From Amycolatopsis sp. NBC_01480 (lineage in GTDB: Bacteria; Actinomycetota; Actinomycetes; Mycobacteriales; Pseudonocardiaceae): 64,000 nt of DNA. Location: assembly GCF_036227205.1 (NCBI RefSeq), contig NZ_CP109442.1:7688001-7752000 (forward strand), given 5' to 3'. Below the pieces are notes generated by a model, which did no database searches, was not told where the DNA came from, and saw only the letters and a list, made by a program, of their open reading frames with translations. Shown piece by piece: positions 44,214 to 53,300 of the stretch. Position numbers and translations under genes: made by a program. Each line of letters opens with the position of its first letter. Positions within the stretch are counted from its first letter, which is position 1.

Positions 44214-45116
44214 TCACCCGGCTCGGTACAGTGCCTGCCGGTAGTAGCTCCACGGCACCGCCGGTGCCTCGGCCACGAGTTCCCAGCCCTCGTCGGGCCG
44301 ATAGGCCTCGACGAACGCGGCGAGCTGGCCGGCGATCGCCTCGCTGTCGTGCACGTCGATGATCGTCCGCAGCGGCCCGGTCCCGAGCGCCAGCCGCACG
44401 ATCTCGTCGCCCTGCGCGTGGTCGTCCAGGCTCTTGTCGAGGTACTTGCCGACCGGGTTGTTCACGTACAGGTGCCGGCAGTGCCGGGCGACCAGCCCGA
44501 GATAGGCCCGCACCGTCGCCGCGTCCATCTCGGCGAAGGAGTCGATGTTGACGCAGAGGTCGAACCGCTGCCCGGCGAGCCGGTCCTCCACCGCGCCGGC
44601 GAGCACGAAGCGGATCTTGGCGAACTGCCGGTCCTCGAGCACCGTCCGCAGGTAGTCCTCGGCGAGCGCGAGCGAGTTCGGCAGGTCCACGATGGTGTAG
44701 GAGGCGACGTCGTGGTTGGCCAGCACCGCGTGGCAGGTGCGGCCGTAGCCGGCGCCGATCTCCAGCACCGCCGCCGCGCCCAGGTCGAGGTGGCGGTCGA
44801 GGAAGCCGAGTTCGAACACCGCCTGCAGGTAGTCCATGCACACGGTTTCGCCGTGGCAGCGGACCGAGATGGGGTCGCCGACGTCGCGGTTGCGGATCGC
44901 GCGCAGCCGGGCCAGATCGCGCTCGCCGAGCCCGGACGCGAGGTGGTAGATCAGCGCCTTGAGATACCGCACGCCGTTCGTGCGCGGATCCCACAGCGCC
45001 AGCTTGTAGTTGACCGCGCCGGACTTGAAGGCCGCGAGGTCCCCGGGGACGTGCTCGACGACGTTCGTCCGGTTGTTGGCCTCCCACAACGGGCTTCGGC
45101 CGTACTTCGCATTCAT
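44214..45116 (-). CDS. Putative sugar O-methyltransferase
   Basis: The 300-residue protein matches the putative sugar O-methyltransferase group. Residues ~1-100 hold the N-terminal WDPRTNGVRYLKALIYHLASGL-type region; the SAM site is VLEIGAGYGRTCHAVLA, followed by YTIVDLPNSLALAEDYL and a FDLCVNIDSFAEMD stretch. Members methylate hydroxyls of sugars or cyclitols. A sugar substrate agrees with the dehydratase, ketoreductase and glycosyltransferase encoded further on. It is transcribed divergently from the dioxygenase at 45327 across a 210-base region. Confidence 0.82.
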   Translation of the reverse strand: MNAKYGRSPLWEANNRTNVVEHVPGDLAAFKSGAVNYKLALWDPRTNGVRYLKALIYHLASGLGERDLARLRAIRNRDVGDPISVRCHGETVCMDYLQAVFELGFLDRHLDLGAAAVLEIGAGYGRTCHAVLANHDVASYTIVDLPNSLALAEDYLRTVLEDRQFAKIRFVLAGAVEDRLAGQRFDLCVNIDSFAEMDAATVRAYLGLVARHCRHLYVNNPVGKYLDKSLDDHAQGDEIVRLALGTGPLRTIIDVHDSEAIAGQLAAFVEAYRPDEGWELVAEAPAVPWSYYRQALYRAG

Positions 45117-45326
45117 GGCACTCCCACGCGATTCTTCCCGACAGCGGACTCCGGCCCGGGGTGGGCGAGCCCACGGTAGTGGCCGCAGGCGCCGCCGCGC
45201 GTCTCGAAAACTGCGCTCGGCCGGCCCTTCTCGCCGGGTGCGGAATTGCCGTTTTCCCGATCCCCGCCGCCGGGACCGGGTTATCGTCGGGGCACATCCG
45301 TTGTGCCCCGAACCATGGAGGAATCC

Positions 45327-46001
45327 ATGCGACCGACTGTGCACCAGTACGACCAGGGCAAGTTCGATTTCGCCGCCGCGTTTCGCGAAATATACCGGGT
45401 CGACGATCTTTCGACCCTGCACGCCGATTCCCCGATGGAGGTGCTGACCTGGCAGACCGACCAGGCGACGGTGTTCCACCGGCAGTTCTACGCCGCGTTC
45501 GACGAGCACATCCGGAGCCGCTACCGCGGGTTCGTGGCGGCGGTCGCCCCGAAGGTCCTGGGCACCGGCGAGTTCTGCTTCCAGCGCGTCCCGACCGTGC
45601 GGGTCCACCTCCCGGGCAACCTCGCCGTCGGCGAGTTCCACACGGACGGCGACTACAACCACAAGCAGCGGGAGGTGAACTTCTGGGTGCCGGTCACCCC
45701 CACCTGGGGCTCGAATTCGGTCTGGATCGAGCAGGAGCTCGGGCAGCACGACTACGCGCCGGTTTCGCTCGCCCCAGGGGAGATGATCGTGTTCGACGCG
45801 GTGAACTGGAGCCACGGCAACAAGATCAACGAAACCGGGGCCTGCCGGGTGAGCTTCGACTTCCGCTGCATCCGGCTCTCGGAGTACGAGGAGACCGGCC
45901 TGCGCAGCGTCGACGCCGGGAAGGGCATGTGGATCGGCGACTATTTCGACGTCCTCACCGAGCAGGAGCTCGCCGGCGCCGGCGGCACGCAGGCGGCGTG
46001 A
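45327..46001 (+). CDS. StrG-like Fe(II)/2-oxoglutarate dioxygenase
   Basis: The 224-residue protein resembles streptomycin-cluster StrG and phytanoyl-CoA-type dioxygenases. The metal triad is likely His-x-Asp in EFHTDGDYN (residues ~105-107) with the distal His in NWSHGNKI (~residue 165), and an Arg in CRVSFDFR for 2-oxoglutarate. The ATG at 45327 follows GGAGGAATCC; an ATG at 45315 is less likely because the ribosome site would then lie within the gene. It may hydroxylate a sugar or the aglycone. An SDR gene follows 76 bases downstream. Confidence 0.78.
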   Translation: MRPTVHQYDQGKFDFAAAFREIYRVDDLSTLHADSPMEVLTWQTDQATVFHRQFYAAFDEHIRSRYRGFVAAVAPKVLGTGEFCFQRVPTVRVHLPGNLAVGEFHTDGDYNHKQREVNFWVPVTPTWGSNSVWIEQELGQHDYAPVSLAPGEMIVFDAVNWSHGNKINETGACRVSFDFRCIRLSEYEETGLRSVDAGKGMWIGDYFDVLTEQELAGAGGTQAA

Positions 46002-46077
46002 ACGGCGGTCCGTGCTCCGCCCGGGGTCGGCAACGCGGAAGACGTCAGGCGGTGCGGTCCTGCGTGAAACTGGCGCC

Positions 46078-46851
46078 ATGGCTGAATTCGAGGGCAAGAC
46101 CGTGCTCATCACCGGCGGCGGCAGCGGGATCGGCTTGGCCACCGCCCGCGTGCTCGTCGGGTCCGGGGCGTCCGTCGTGCTCGCCGGCCGGCGAGCCGAC
46201 CGCGTGGACGCCGCGGCCAAGGAACTGGACCCGGCGGGTGAACGGGTGCTCGCCGTGGCGGCGGACGTTTCCCGCACCGAGGACGTCGAGGAGCTGACGG
46301 CCGCGATCAGGAATCGGTTCGGCCGGCTCGACGGTGCGTTCGTCAACGCCGGAATTGCTTTTTCCGCGTTGAGCTCGGACGTGCGCGAGGACGATTTCGA
46401 CCGCGTATTCGGGGTCAACGTCAAAGGCGCCTTCTTCACCGTCCAACAGGCCGTTTCGCTGTTCGACGACGGCGGGTCCATCGTGCTCAACGGCACCTGC
46501 CTCACCCACCGCGGAATGGGCTTCGCCTCGGTGTACGCCGCGACGAAGGCCGCCGCGACCAACCTGGCCCGCTCGCTCGCTTCCGAGCTCGCTCCGCGCG
46601 GGATCCGGGTGAACTCCGTCAGCCCCGGTTTCATCCGGACGGACATGCTCGACGAGATCGCGCCGACCGAGCAGGCTAAGGCCGGCATCCGGGCGATGGT
46701 GCCGCTGGACCGGCTCGGGCGCCCGGAGGAGGTCGCCGCGGCGGTGGCGTTCTTGCTCTCCCCGGCCGCGGCGTACATCACCGGCCAGGACCTCGGCGTC
46801 GACGGCGGGCTGACCAGCTCCATCCCGATGGCGGCGCCCGCCGGACCGTGA
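46078..46851 (+). CDS. Short-chain dehydrogenase/reductase
   Basis: The 257-residue protein has the classical SDR nucleotide motif TGGGSGIG, the NAG motif in AFVNAG, and Tyr/Lys in YAATK. In the usual catalytic-Ser position, 13 residues before the Tyr, the sequence has Thr within NGTCLTHRG, an uncommon but tolerated change. The C-terminal [13 protein letters not shown] is typical. It would oxidise or reduce a hydroxyl or ketone with NAD(P). It follows the dioxygenase gene and precedes the FAD monooxygenase gene on the same strand, so the three may act in sequence. Confidence 0.85.
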   Translation: MAEFEGKTVLITGGGSGIGLATARVLVGSGASVVLAGRRADRVDAAAKELDPAGERVLAVAADVSRTEDVEELTAAIRNRFGRLDGAFVNAGIAFSALSSDVREDDFDRVFGVNVKGAFFTVQQAVSLFDDGGSIVLNGTCLTHRGMGFASVYAATKAAATNLARSLASELAPRGIRVNSVSPGFIRTDMLDEIAPTEQAKAGIRAMVPLDRLGRPEEVAAAVAFLLSPAAAYITGQDLGVDGGLTSSIPMAAPAGP

Positions 46852-46885
46852 AATCCCTACCAGGTGCAGAGGACGTGACCGACAG

Positions 46886-48316
46886 ATGAGTGAAGAGGTT
46901 GGGACCCGCGCAGTGGTGCTCGGCGGCAGCATCGCCGGGCTGTTCGCGGCGAGGGTGCTCGCCGAGGCGTACGACGAGGTGCGGATCGTGGACCGCGACG
47001 TGCTGGTGGGCACGCGGGGCCCGCGGAAGCACTGCCCGCAGACCTACCAGGCCAACGGCCTGCTCGCCCGGGGGGTGCAGATCCTGGAGGAGCTCTTCCC
47101 GGGGATCGTGGACGAGCTGGTCCGCCAGGGCGCGCACCGCGGCGACCTGTCCGGCACGTGCCGGTGGTACGCCCAGGGCAACCGCCTCGCGCAGCAGGTC
47201 GGCGGCCTGACCACGCTGGGCGTGCTGCGCCCGGAGATGGAGTACCAGATCCGGGAGCGCGTCCAGCAGCTGCCGAACGTGGAGTTCGTCGAGCAGCACG
47301 ACATCCTCGGCCTGGCGACCACGGCGGACCGCAGCCGGGTCACCGGCGCCCGGGTGCAGGCCCACGGTGCGCCGGAGGAGCGGGTGCTCGAAGCCGACCT
47401 CGTGGTCGACGCGACCGGCCGCGGGTCGCGCACCCCGGTGTGGCTCGCCGAACTCGGGTACGAGAAGCCGGCGGAGGAGCGCAAGAAGCTCGACTTGGTG
47501 TACGTCACGCAGCATTTCAAGCTGCGCGAGGGGGCCGATCCGTTCGCGGGCGACGTGGCCATCAACCAGATCCCGTTCCCGGCGCAGCCCCGCGGGCACG
47601 TCTTCTTCAAGACCGACCGCGGCCTGCTCGAGATGACGACCTACGGCATGCTCGGCGATCACCCGCCGACCGACCAGGACGGCCTCTACGAGTGGCTGAA
47701 GTCGTTCGGGGCCAAGGATGTCTACAACACGCTCCGGTACGCCGACCCGGTCGACGAGGCCGTCGCGTTCCGGTTCCCGACCACGCTGCGCCGGCACTAC
47801 GAGCAGCTGGCGCGGTTCCCCGGCGGCCTGCTGGTCACCGGGGACGCGGTCACCTGCTTCAACCCGGTCTACGCCGGCGGGATGACCGTGGCGGCGCTGT
47901 GCGCGCTGACCATGCGGGACCACCTGCACAGCGGGGCCGCCCCGGTGCCGCAGGACTACTTCCGCGACCTCGCCCGTGACGCGATCGACGCGCCGTGGGA
48001 CATGACCAACACGGTCGACCTGAGCTTCCCCGGGGTCCAGGGGGAGCGGCCGTTCAGCGTGCGGTTCGGCAACTGGTTCCTCAAGCGGGTCCAGATCGCC
48101 GCGACCCACGACGGCTCCATCACCGCCAAGTACTTCACCGCGGCGGGCCTGATCGCCTCGCCCGATTCGCTCAAGCGGCCCGGGTTCGTGCTCAAGGTGC
48201 TGTGGAAGTCGCTGTTCGGGCCGTCCGCGAGGAGCCGGGAACCCTACGTGTACCAGGTTCCGCCCGGGGTCGAGCCGGCCATCCCCGAGCCGACCGGCCT
48301 GTCCGAAGCGGCCTGA
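46886..48316 (+). CDS. FAD-dependent monooxygenase/oxidoreductase
   Basis: The 476-residue flavoprotein has the dinucleotide motif VVLGGSIAGLFAARVLAE and the second FAD motif VTGDAVTCFNPVYAGGM of the p-hydroxybenzoate-hydroxylase-like/halogenase superfamily. A long C-terminal region ends near VLWKSLFGP. I see no halogenase signature WxWxIP, so a monooxygenase or an epoxidase role is more likely. The flavin reductase at 27536 may help supply reduced flavin, though enzymes of this class usually use NAD(P)H directly. It starts 34 bases after the SDR gene. Confidence 0.82.
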   Translation: MSEEVGTRAVVLGGSIAGLFAARVLAEAYDEVRIVDRDVLVGTRGPRKHCPQTYQANGLLARGVQILEELFPGIVDELVRQGAHRGDLSGTCRWYAQGNRLAQQVGGLTTLGVLRPEMEYQIRERVQQLPNVEFVEQHDILGLATTADRSRVTGARVQAHGAPEERVLEADLVVDATGRGSRTPVWLAELGYEKPAEERKKLDLVYVTQHFKLREGADPFAGDVAINQIPFPAQPRGHVFFKTDRGLLEMTTYGMLGDHPPTDQDGLYEWLKSFGAKDVYNTLRYADPVDEAVAFRFPTTLRRHYEQLARFPGGLLVTGDAVTCFNPVYAGGMTVAALCALTMRDHLHSGAAPVPQDYFRDLARDAIDAPWDMTNTVDLSFPGVQGERPFSVRFGNWFLKRVQIAATHDGSITAKYFTAAGLIASPDSLKRPGFVLKVLWKSLFGPSARSREPYVYQVPPGVEPAIPEPTGLSEAA

Positions 48317-48329
48317 GGCGCCGCGGCCG

Positions 48330-48851
48330 TCAGCTCCACCGGTAGCGGGTCTGGGAGGACTCGCTACCGGTGGCGAAGGCGAAGCCCTTGTCCGGCTGGA
48401 CCCGGTAGAGCTGCACGTTGCCGGTCCGGACGGCGTCGCCCAGCTGGTACCAGGTGCCGTCCTCCCGGGTGAGCTGCCAGCCGTAGGCCTCTTCGAACGC
48501 GGTCGCGGCGGCTTCCCGGGTGGCCGGGTCGGCGACCAGGCTCGCGGTGCCCTCGATGATGTAGTCCATGCCGGTGAGCGTGTCGGTCCCGGTGGTCAAA
48601 ATGCAGCGCTGGTTGGCACTGAGGTTCTTGGCTTTCTGCTCGTTGTCGCCGGTGGTGAACCACATCGCGCCGAGCGCCCAGATCGCCAGCAGCGGCGTCA
48701 CGTGGGGCCGGCCGTCCCGGCGCACCGTGCACAGGTGGTACTTCTGGATCCGCCGCAGGGCCCACTCCGTCGCCTCCCACGGCGTCGCAGTGGCGCCCGG
48801 CGACGAGAACGGGCCGAGGCTGGTGTGCGGCGCGGCCTGCTGAGCGGACAT
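48330..48851 (-). CDS. Pyridoxamine-5'-phosphate-oxidase-like split-barrel protein
   Basis: The 173-residue protein shows the FMN- or F420-binding split barrel (YHLCTVRRDGRPHVTPLLAIW and MWFTTGDNEQKAKNL, ending FATGSESSQTRYRW). Such proteins oxidise or reduce small molecules using flavin or deazaflavin cofactors. Its place between the FAD monooxygenase and serine hydrolase suggests a tailoring role, but its substrate is not evident. The 55-base space to the hydrolase gene suggests a two-gene operon on the minus strand. Confidence 0.75.
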   Translation of the reverse strand: MSAQQAAPHTSLGPFSSPGATATPWEATEWALRRIQKYHLCTVRRDGRPHVTPLLAIWALGAMWFTTGDNEQKAKNLSANQRCILTTGTDTLTGMDYIIEGTASLVADPATREAAATAFEEAYGWQLTREDGTWYQLGDAVRTGNVQLYRVQPDKGFAFATGSESSQTRYRWS

Positions 48852-48906
48852 GATCGTCTCCTCGTGATCGGCGTGGATTCTCCCGCCGCCGGCCCGGCGG
48901 GGGAGC

Positions 48907-49995
48907 TCAGCGGTCCCCGGCGAGGTGCTCGGCCAGAATCCCGCTGACGGACAGCGCGGTGTCGAAGCTCGGCACGAGCCGGTTCTTCGTGAGCGCGAAG
49001 GAAATCCCGCGCGCGGGATCCGCGTAGGCGTAGCTTCCGCCCCCGCCGGGCCAGCCGAAGGCCGCCGAGTGCTCCTCCTCGGGCGCGCCCATCCGGCCGA
49101 TCGGGAAGCCCAGCGCCATCCGGGCCGGGTTGCCCACGACCTGGTCCGTGCCCTCGAAGGCGAGCGCGGACAGCTCGGCCAGCTGCGCGGGGTCCACGAG
49201 TTTGTGCAGGAGCCCGTCGAACATGGCGGCGAGGCCGTGCGCGGTGGCGGTGGCGACCGAAGGCACGTCGGCGCGCAGGAGTGTGCGGTCGTTGCCGAAA
49301 TCGGCGCTCGGCCCGCCTTCCCACGGCGCGAACACGGCGTCGTCGTCCGGCGTTTGCGTGGGCCACTCCCGGGCTCGCTGCTCCAGGTGCGCCAGCCGTG
49401 GCAACGCCTCCTCCGGCGCCCCGAAGCAGAGCTGCCCCTCGATGCCGAGCGGCTCGGTGACCCACTCGCGAAGCAGTTCGGACACCGGCCGCCCGGTCGC
49501 CCGCCGGGCCACCTCGCCGGCGAGGTAGCCGAAGGTGTAGGAGTGGTAGCCCATGGCGGTACCCGGTTCCCAGCGCGGTTCCGCCGCGGCCAGCGCGGCG
49601 CACACCCTGGACCAGTCGGGCAGCTCGCGCGGGGTGATCTCGCGCGGCAGCGCGGGCAGGCCCACGGTGTGGGTCAGCACGTGGCGCAGGGTCGCCTTGT
49701 CCTTGCCGTGCGCGCCGAACTCCGGCCAGAAATCGGTGATCAGGCTGTCGTAGCCGGCGAAACCGCGGGCCACGAGCAGGTTCGTGAGCACGGCGGTGAT
49801 GTTCTTGCCGGTGGAGAAGCTGAAGATCGGCGTCCCGGAGGTCACCGGCCGCCCGGTGGCCGGGTCGGCGGTGCCGGCCACGGCGTCGACGACCGGGTCC
49901 CCGTCCCGGAAGACGGCGACCTGCAGCCCGGTCTCCGCGCCCGTGCCGACCAGCTCGTCGAGGTGGCGCTGGATCTTCTGCTGGAGCTCACTCAT
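48907..49995 (-). CDS. Beta-lactamase-fold serine hydrolase
   Basis: The 362-residue protein is a class C beta-lactamase/esterase-like enzyme. The nucleophile motif SxxK is in FSFSTGKNI near residue 60, a Tyr motif follows in the GYHSYTFGYLAGEV stretch, and a C-terminal GGGGSYAYAD takes the KTG position. It lacks a signal peptide, so it probably acts inside the cell as an esterase or acyltransferase. In natural-product loci, relatives transfer or remove acyl groups. It could act with the acyltransferases on the product. The start at 49995 is the one that fits the family N-terminus. Confidence 0.82.
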   Translation of the reverse strand: MSELQQKIQRHLDELVGTGAETGLQVAVFRDGDPVVDAVAGTADPATGRPVTSGTPIFSFSTGKNITAVLTNLLVARGFAGYDSLITDFWPEFGAHGKDKATLRHVLTHTVGLPALPREITPRELPDWSRVCAALAAAEPRWEPGTAMGYHSYTFGYLAGEVARRATGRPVSELLREWVTEPLGIEGQLCFGAPEEALPRLAHLEQRAREWPTQTPDDDAVFAPWEGGPSADFGNDRTLLRADVPSVATATAHGLAAMFDGLLHKLVDPAQLAELSALAFEGTDQVVGNPARMALGFPIGRMGAPEEEHSAAFGWPGGGGSYAYADPARGISFALTKNRLVPSFDTALSVSGILAEHLAGDR

Positions 49996-50204
49996 CACTG
50001 TCCTCGTCGCTTGCCCGCCACCTGCCGGTGCCTGCCGGCCCAGCATGCCAAAGCCGCCACGGCCCCGCCGCCGGACACGCCCACCACACGGGGGAACCCC
50101 CGCCGATGGCGCACGATGGAAGTAGACCCCTTGCCACGAACGGGAATCATGGGCGGCAACGGCCTCCGGGATCGGGGCCACCACCTGTCGACCGGAGGCA
50201 ATCC

Positions 50205-50588
50205 ATGCTCGCGACCACCACCGCGTCCGCCACCTTCGCGGTCCGCGACCTCGCCGCCGCCAAGGAGTTCTACGGCGACGTGCTCGGGCTGCGGGTCACC
50301 GAGGCGTACGGCGGCGCCATCCTGCAGCTGCACCTCGCCGGGGGGATGCAGGTCCTGGTCTACGCCAAGCAGGACCACACCCCGGCCGCCTTCACCCTGC
50401 TGACCTTCCACGTCGAGGACCTCCGCGCGGTCGTGGCGGAGCTGGCCGGCAAGGGCGTCAAGCTGGAGCGCCCGGACGGGCTCGAGCTCGACGACGAGGG
50501 CATCCTGCACGCGCCGGGGCACGACGCGGCCTGGTTCACCGACCCGTCGGGCAACACGATTTCGCTTACCCAGAACCGGGATTCCTGA
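50205..50588 (+). CDS. VOC/glyoxalase-fold protein
   Basis: The 127-residue protein has the paired beta-alpha-beta modules of the vicinal oxygen chelate family (FAVRDLAAAKEFYGDVLGLRV, then FTDPSGNTISLTQ). Members include glyoxalases, dioxygenases and drug-binding resistance proteins such as bleomycin resistance. In an enediyne locus, a self-resistance or product-binding role is attractive, but only inference. RBS GGAGG lies six bases before the ATG. It is divergent from the serine hydrolase across a 209-base region without another gene. Confidence 0.75.
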   Translation: MLATTTASATFAVRDLAAAKEFYGDVLGLRVTEAYGGAILQLHLAGGMQVLVYAKQDHTPAAFTLLTFHVEDLRAVVAELAGKGVKLERPDGLELDDEGILHAPGHDAAWFTDPSGNTISLTQNRDS

Positions 50589-50815
50589 CCGGGCGCGGAC
50601 ACCGCAACCAGTGAGGTGCCCGGCCCCGCCCGCCCGGCGAGAATTCCCCTCGTCCGGGCGGACGCCGGTGCGGCGCGGCGCCCGGGCGCCCAGCCAGCCG
50701 GTGTGACGTGATCCGACACGTCCGCGGTCCTGCCGGCCAGGGGCACCGGAGCATCCGGTGGTTCCCGGCGGCACACCCCCGCCTCCGGCGCAGACCCCGA
50801 CCGGAGGCGGATGCA

Positions 50816-51994
50816 GTGTCTTCCCCAGATCTCGCGGCGGCCCGGACGGCAGCGGGGGCCGGTGAGCGCATTCCCGCGCTGACCGGGCTCCGCTGGTGGG
50901 CCGCCCTCAGCGTGTTCCTCTACCACGCGTTCAGCGTGCCGGGGCTCTTCCCGCCCGGGGTGTTCGGCAGCGTCGTGCCGCTCGTCCTCGGCCCGGGCGG
51001 CGCGGTCGGCGTCTCGTTCTTCTTCGTCCTGAGCGGTTTCGTGCTCACCTGGTCGGCGCGCCGGCCCGAGGCCGCGCGGTCGTTCTGGCGGCGGCGCTTC
51101 TTCCGCATCGTGCCCAACCACTGGGTGTGCTGCCTGCTGGTGCTGGCCCTGATGCTGTGGACGGCGAACACCCGGGACCTGCACCACGTCGTGCAGACCC
51201 TGCTGCTGGTCCAGGCCTGGTCGCCGGACTTCATGGCGGCGATCGGGCTCAACGGGGTCAGCTGGACGCTGTCCTGCGAGGTCGTCTTCTACTTCTGTTT
51301 CCCGCTGCTGCTCTGGCTGGTCAAGAAGATCCGGCCGGGCCGGTTGTGGCTTTGGGCGGGTGTCACCGTGCTCGCGGTCTTCGCCTTCCCGCTCATCGCG
51401 AGCCTGTTCCCGGCCCAGCCGGCGATGCCGTTCGGGCCCCCGGTGTCCGAAGCGGCGGTCTGGTTCGTGGAGCGCCTTCCCCTAACCCGCATGGCGGAGT
51501 TCGTGCTCGGCATCCTGCTGGCGCGCATCGTGCAGGAGCGGCGGTGGATCCGCTTGCCGCTGTGGGGCGCGTGGCTGACGGCGGCGGCCGGGTACACCGT
51601 GGCGGTGTTCACGCAGGGCAGCCTGTACGGCCGGGTCGCGGTGATGCTGGTACCGATCGCGCTGCTGATCCCGGCGGTCGCCCAGCGGGACATCGACGGC
51701 CGCCCCAGCCTGACCGCGCGGCGGCCGATGGTGTGGCTCGGGAACCTCGCCTTCGCGTTCTACTTGCTGCACCTGATGGTCCTCGAGCACCTCGCTTTCC
51801 TGTTCGGCGTGGACCCGGGCTGGACCACCTCCGGCTCGGTCGCGCTGATCGCCCTGGCCGGCGGGGTGGCCGTCCTTTCGGCCTGGCTGCTGCACAACCT
51901 GGTCGAACAGCCGGTGTACCGGCGGTTCGCCCGCCCGGCCAAGCGCAAGGCGCCGGACGAGGCGGCTGCTCGCGCGGAGTCGCCGGCCGGGTGA
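50816..51994 (+). CDS. Membrane acyltransferase, OatA/Acyltransf_3 type (copy 2)
   Basis: The 392-residue protein starts at a GTG (GGAGGCGG upstream) and has about ten membrane segments. It shares the pattern LTGLRWWAALSVFLYHAF, FVLSGFVLTWSARRP and FRIVPNHWVCCL with the acyltransferase at 37256-38524, and is a paralogue of it. O-acylation of the sugar or aglycone is the expected function. Having two such enzymes in one locus suggests that two positions are acylated, or that one of them has another target. A strong hairpin ends the transcript. Confidence 0.87.
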   Translation: MSSPDLAAARTAAGAGERIPALTGLRWWAALSVFLYHAFSVPGLFPPGVFGSVVPLVLGPGGAVGVSFFFVLSGFVLTWSARRPEAARSFWRRRFFRIVPNHWVCCLLVLALMLWTANTRDLHHVVQTLLLVQAWSPDFMAAIGLNGVSWTLSCEVVFYFCFPLLLWLVKKIRPGRLWLWAGVTVLAVFAFPLIASLFPAQPAMPFGPPVSEAAVWFVERLPLTRMAEFVLGILLARIVQERRWIRLPLWGAWLTAAAGYTVAVFTQGSLYGRVAVMLVPIALLIPAVAQRDIDGRPSLTARRPMVWLGNLAFAFYLLHLMVLEHLAFLFGVDPGWTTSGSVALIALAGGVAVLSAWLLHNLVEQPVYRRFARPAKRKAPDEAAARAESPAG

Positions 51995-52005
51995 GCGCAG
52001 CCCGG

Positions 52006-52048
52006 CGAAAAGCCGGGCCGGGACTTGGTGTCCCGGCCCGGCTTTTCG
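52006..52048. terminator. Bidirectional terminator (19-bp perfect stem)
   Basis: The 19-base arms 52006-52024 and 52030-52048 are perfectly complementary around the loop TTGGT. The arm begins CGAAAAGCCGGG, so on each strand the stem ends in a short T-run. It lies between the convergent genes ending at 51994 and 52065. Confidence 0.92.
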
Positions 52049-52064
52049 TTGCGCTGTCAGGACT

Positions 52065-53291
52065 TCACCCCGTGCCAGGGGGCTCCGGCACAGGCTCGGG
52101 TGAGCTCTCCGCGCGCAGCCGCGGCAACCAGAACGGCACCGACGCCAGCATCAGCAGCGTCTTGGCCAGCACTCCGCCGAAAGTGGCGATCAGGTTGCCC
52201 GGCACGGTGTTCTGGTACCGGTCCACGCCCTGCACCAGTTCGTACAGCGGCACCAGGTAGAGCACCACAGTGACCGCGAACACGACCCTGGGCAGCAGGA
52301 CGCGGCCGCGCTGCCACCGGGCGTGGCAGAGCCAGAGCAGCCCCGGCACGATCCAGATGGCGTGCATGGCCCAGACGATCGGGGAGACGACCAGGCTCGT
52401 GAACGCGACCACCAGCAGGCCCACCAGTTCCTGGCCGCGGCGATGCGCCCGGACGCCCAGCGCCAGGCCGAGCACGCCGGCCAGCACGGTCACCGGCCAG
52501 GTCCAGCCGGGGGCCACGTCGGTGCCGGCGAGCCGGGCGAAGAACCCCGGCAGGGACTGGTTGACCGCGATGGAGTGCAGGGTCCGGCCCGATTGGAAGA
52601 CGACGCCGTGCACCCAGTACCGCACCGAATCTGAGGGCAGCAGCAGAAAACCGAACGCGATGGTGCCCGCGAAGCTCAGCCCCGCGCGCAATGCCGTCTT
52701 CCCGCGGCCGGTGCACGCCAGGTACACGATGAAGATCAGCGGGATCAGCTTCACGCCCGCCGCGATGCCGAGGGCGATTCCCCGCCATCGTTCCGGGAGC
52801 ACGCGGGAGAAATCGAGCAGCACCAGGGCGGCGACGATGATGTTGATCTGGCCGACCGCGAGGTTGAGCACCACCGGGTCGAGCACCAGGACCGCGACCG
52901 TCCAGCCCGCGGTCAGCAGGCCGCGCCGGCGGACCCGCAGCAGGCCCAGCGTCAGCCACACCACCGCGGCCAGGCTGGCGAAGTTCACCACCGTCCAGGC
53001 GACGGAGGCGCCGGCCGGGCCCAGCGAGGTGAGCGGGACGAACACGAGCGCGGCGAACGGGGAGTAGGTGAACGGGAACGGGATCTCCGCGGTGCCGAAG
53101 TTCAGGTCGTAGAGCGGAGTTCCTTCGAGCACGGCCCGGCCGCCGGCGTAGTACACCGAGAAGTCGGCCATCCACGCGCCGGGGATCAGCCCGGAGAGCC
53201 ATAACCGCAGCGCGAGGAGGGCCGCGACGACGACGCACCCCGCCGCTGCCGGTGCCCAGCGGCGCTTGCCGGTGATCGGTTGTGTCAGCAC
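52065..53291 (-). CDS. GT87/DUF2029-like polytopic membrane glycosyltransferase
   Basis: The 408-residue protein has about ten hydrophobic segments and the pattern DFSVYYAGGRAVLEGTPLYD with FPFTYSPFAALVFVPL, typical of DUF2029/GT87 polyprenyl-phosphate-sugar-dependent glycosyltransferases. In other organisms these act on cell-envelope glycans. The gene is nine bases after the deoxysugar ketoreductase on the same strand and so appears to belong to the sugar operon, where its role is unclear. Its start, a GTG at 53291, lacks an evident Shine-Dalgarno sequence and may be translated by coupling. Confidence 0.78.
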   Translation of the reverse strand: MLTQPITGKRRWAPAAAGCVVVAALLALRLWLSGLIPGAWMADFSVYYAGGRAVLEGTPLYDLNFGTAEIPFPFTYSPFAALVFVPLTSLGPAGASVAWTVVNFASLAAVVWLTLGLLRVRRRGLLTAGWTVAVLVLDPVVLNLAVGQINIIVAALVLLDFSRVLPERWRGIALGIAAGVKLIPLIFIVYLACTGRGKTALRAGLSFAGTIAFGFLLLPSDSVRYWVHGVVFQSGRTLHSIAVNQSLPGFFARLAGTDVAPGWTWPVTVLAGVLGLALGVRAHRRGQELVGLLVVAFTSLVVSPIVWAMHAIWIVPGLLWLCHARWQRGRVLLPRVVFAVTVVLYLVPLYELVQGVDRYQNTVPGNLIATFGGVLAKTLLMLASVPFWLPRLRAESSPEPVPEPPGTG

Positions 53292-53300
53292 TGCTGCACA

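Noticed and set aside
46886-48316. Flavin-dependent halogenase
   Set aside because: The halogenase signature WxWxIP is absent; only the general FAD-monooxygenase motifs are present.
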